Positions 6,736 to 8,037 of a stretch of 8,037 nucleotides of DNA are shown in pieces. A model generated the notes under the pieces. It did no database searches and was not told the origin of the DNA. It worked only from the letters and a program-made list of their open reading frames with translations. The first letter of the stretch is position 1. The number at the start of each line of letters is the position of its first letter. The stretch spans positions 1-8,037 of the forward strand of contig UQVI01000088.1 in the NCBI GenBank assembly GCA_900544515.1, given 5' to 3'. A program made the position numbers and the translations under genes. The DNA is from an uncultured Oscillospiraceae bacterium. Its GTDB lineage: Bacteria; Bacillota; Clostridia; Oscillospirales; Acutalibacteraceae.

Positions 6736-6763
6736 TTGACAAATGGAAAAAAATTGCTAAAAT
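6736..6763 (+). promoter_or_regulatory. Sigma-A type promoter of groES-groEL
   Basis: A consensus -35 TTGACA (6736-6741) is followed after 16 bases by TAAAAT (6758-6763), 5 of 6 matches to the -10 consensus. The TGC directly before it makes an extended -10. An AT-rich stretch (6707-6733) lies upstream and could act as an UP element. The expected transcription start near 6770 places the CIRCE operator at the very beginning of the message, as is usual for HrcA-controlled operons. Confidence 0.88.
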
Positions 6764-6771
6764 AGTATTTG

Positions 6772-6798
6772 TTAGCACTCGATAAGTGAGAGTGCTAA
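6772..6798 (+). promoter_or_regulatory. CIRCE operator (HrcA repressor binding site)
   Basis: TTAGCACTC (6772-6780), a 9-base spacer and GAGTGCTAA (6790-6798) match the CIRCE consensus perfectly in both arms and spacer length. HrcA binds this inverted repeat and represses the chaperonin operon until misfolded protein titrates GroEL away from HrcA. It lies just after the -10 box and 41 bases before the groES start. hrcA itself is not in the window. Confidence 0.98.
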
Positions 6799-6839
6799 AA
6801 CAATGTAAACATTATAAATTATTATAGAGGTGACTATTT

Positions 6840-7112
6840 ATGACTATTAAACCACTTGCTGACAGAGTTTTACTTAAATCTTTGGAGGCAGAGGAAACAA
6901 CAAAGAGCGGTCTTATCCTTGCAGCATCTGCTCAGGAAAAGCCTGAAATGAGCGAGGTTGTTGCTGTAGGTCCGGGTACTGAGGAAAACCCTATGACTGT
7001 TAAAGCAGGAGATAAGGTAATCATCAGCAAATATTCAGGAACAGAGGTTAAGCTTGACGGTGTTGAATACACAATTACTTCTGTTAAGGACATTCTTGCA
7101 GTTGTTGAGTAA
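6840..7112 (+). CDS. groES: Co-chaperonin GroES (Cpn10)
   Basis: This 90-residue protein forms the heptameric lid of the GroEL cage and caps the folding chamber during the ATP cycle. The N-terminus IKPLADRVLLK (3-13) is the family hallmark. The flexible mobile loop that docks onto GroEL is at about 16-34 and contains SGLIL (23-27), equivalent to the GGIVL hydrophobic anchor of E. coli GroES. The VVAVGPG segment (40-46) and the C-terminal DGVEYTITSVKDILAVVE (73-90) are also typical. Length is slightly below the 94-97 residues common elsewhere, but the protein is complete. GAGGTGA (6827-6833), 6 bases before the ATG, is a good ribosome site. It is the first gene of the HrcA/CIRCE-controlled operon and lies 26 bases before groEL. 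Confidence 0.98.
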   Translation: MTIKPLADRVLLKSLEAEETTKSGLILAASAQEKPEMSEVVAVGPGTEENPMTVKAGDKVIISKYSGTEVKLDGVEYTITSVKDILAVVE

Positions 7113-7138
7113 TTAGATTGGGAAAGGATTGATTTTTT

Positions 7139-8037
7139 ATGGCTAAGGATATTATTTACGGCGAGGAAGCTCGCAAGGCACTGCAGGCCGGTATTGATAA
7201 GCTTGCTAACACAGTAAAGATTACATTGGGTCCAAAGGGACGTAATGTCGTTCTTGACAAAAAATATGGTGCACCGCTTATTACAAACGACGGTGTGACG
7301 ATTGCTAAGGAAATTGAGCTCGAGAACTCTTTTGAAAATATGGGCGCTCAGCTTGTTAAAGAGGTTTCATCAAAGACAAATGATGATGCCGGTGACGGTA
7401 CAACCACAGCTACTCTTCTTGCACAGGCACTTGTTCGCGAGGGTATGAAAAATGTTGCTGCAGGTGCAAATCCAATGGCTGTTAAGAATGGTATCAAGGC
7501 TGCTGTTGATGCAACTGTTGAAGCTGTAAAGGCAAATTCACAGCTTGTTAAAGGCTCAGCAGATATCGCAAGAGTTGCTACTGTTTCAGCTGCTGATGAG
7601 TATGTGGGCAATCTGATTGCAGACGCTATGGATAAGGTTTCCGCAGACGGCGTTATTACAATTGAGGAATCAAAGACAGCTGATACCGTATGTGAGGTTG
7701 TTGAGGGTATGCAGTTTGATCGCGGCTATATCTCACCTTATATGGTAACAGATACAGATAAAATGGAAGCTGTTATTGACGATGCAATGCTCCTTATCAC
7801 TGATAAAAAGATTTCATCAGTTCAGGATATTCTTCCTCTTTTAGAGTCTGTTCTCAAATCAGGACAGAAACTTGTAATCATTGCTGAAGATGTTGAGGGT
7901 GAGGCTCTCCAGACAATTCTTCTTAACAAGCTCAGAGGTACATTTACCTGCGTATGCGTTAAGGCTCCCGGCTTTGGTGACAGAAGAAAGGATATGCTTC
8001 AGGATATCGCTATTCTTACAGGCGGTCAGGTAATCAC
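7139..8037 (+). CDS. groEL: Chaperonin GroEL (Cpn60), 3' end beyond the window
   Basis: The first 299 codons of a protein normally about 540 residues long are present, with the frame open to the window edge. GroEL forms the double-ring ATP-driven folding chamber that works with GroES. The equatorial ATP-binding segments are intact: TLGPKGRNVVLDK (29-41), NDGVTIAKEIE (50-60, Asp51) and GDGTTTATLLAQ (85-96, Asp86). The intermediate domain begins near 135. The apical domain, from about 190, includes MQFDRGYISPYMV (191-203) and the conserved VKAPGFGDRRKDMLQDIAILTGG (274-296). The N-terminus MAKDIIYGEEAR is one residue shorter than E. coli's. AAAGGA (7123-7128), 10 bases before the ATG, is the ribosome site. 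Codon use favours GTT, GCT and ATC, as expected for strong expression. Truncation is only from the window end. Confidence 0.99.
   Translation, partial: MAKDIIYGEEARKALQAGIDKLANTVKITLGPKGRNVVLDKKYGAPLITNDGVTIAKEIELENSFENMGAQLVKEVSSKTNDDAGDGTTTATLLAQALVREGMKNVAAGANPMAVKNGIKAAVDATVEAVKANSQLVKGSADIARVATVSAADEYVGNLIADAMDKVSADGVITIEESKTADTVCEVVEGMQFDRGYISPYMVTDTDKMEAVIDDAMLLITDKKISSVQDILPLLESVLKSGQKLVIIAEDVEGEALQTILLNKLRGTFTCVCVKAPGFGDRRKDMLQDIAILTGGQVI

Overview
The window looks like ordinary chromosomal housekeeping DNA from a moderately AT-rich Firmicute of class Clostridia. A gut Ruminococcaceae/Oscillospiraceae-like lineage is my tentative guess. The pointers are purine-rich AAGGAG-type ribosome sites before most genes, a gene fusing IspH to ribosomal protein S1 (an arrangement known from Clostridia), and a perfect CIRCE operator in front of groES-groEL. 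The first 24 bases are not biological: they match the end of the Illumina Nextera read-2 adapter including the Tn5 mosaic end, so the window probably starts at a contig or read end.

Layout: all genes are on the + strand. Positions 49-6576 hold five tightly packed genes: an ABC-F ATPase, an HI0933/BaiN-type flavoprotein, cytidylate kinase (cmk), a PlsC-type acyltransferase, and a fused ispH-rpsA gene. From the flavoprotein onward, gaps are 12 bases or less, with a 4-base overlap at cmk/plsC, so these four are very likely one transcript. The ABC-F gene is 45 bases upstream with no convincing promoter between, so it may belong too. Positions 6577-6839 are the only real intergenic region. It contains two Rho-independent-type hairpins, then a sigma-A type promoter and the CIRCE operator. 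groES and the first 299 codons of groEL follow, and groEL runs off the window end.

Functionally, the first cluster joins translation (ABC-F, S1), nucleotide supply (Cmk) and lipid/isoprenoid synthesis (PlsC, IspH), all growth-linked tasks. The second is the HrcA-controlled chaperonin operon. I found no mobile element, CRISPR array, tRNA or rRNA, and no clearly novel system. The most interesting observation is inside the ispH-rpsA fusion. A near-perfect Shine-Dalgarno and an in-frame ATG sit exactly at the domain junction, and codon use shifts there towards that of highly expressed genes. This suggests that one gene yields both an IspH-S1 fusion and free S1.
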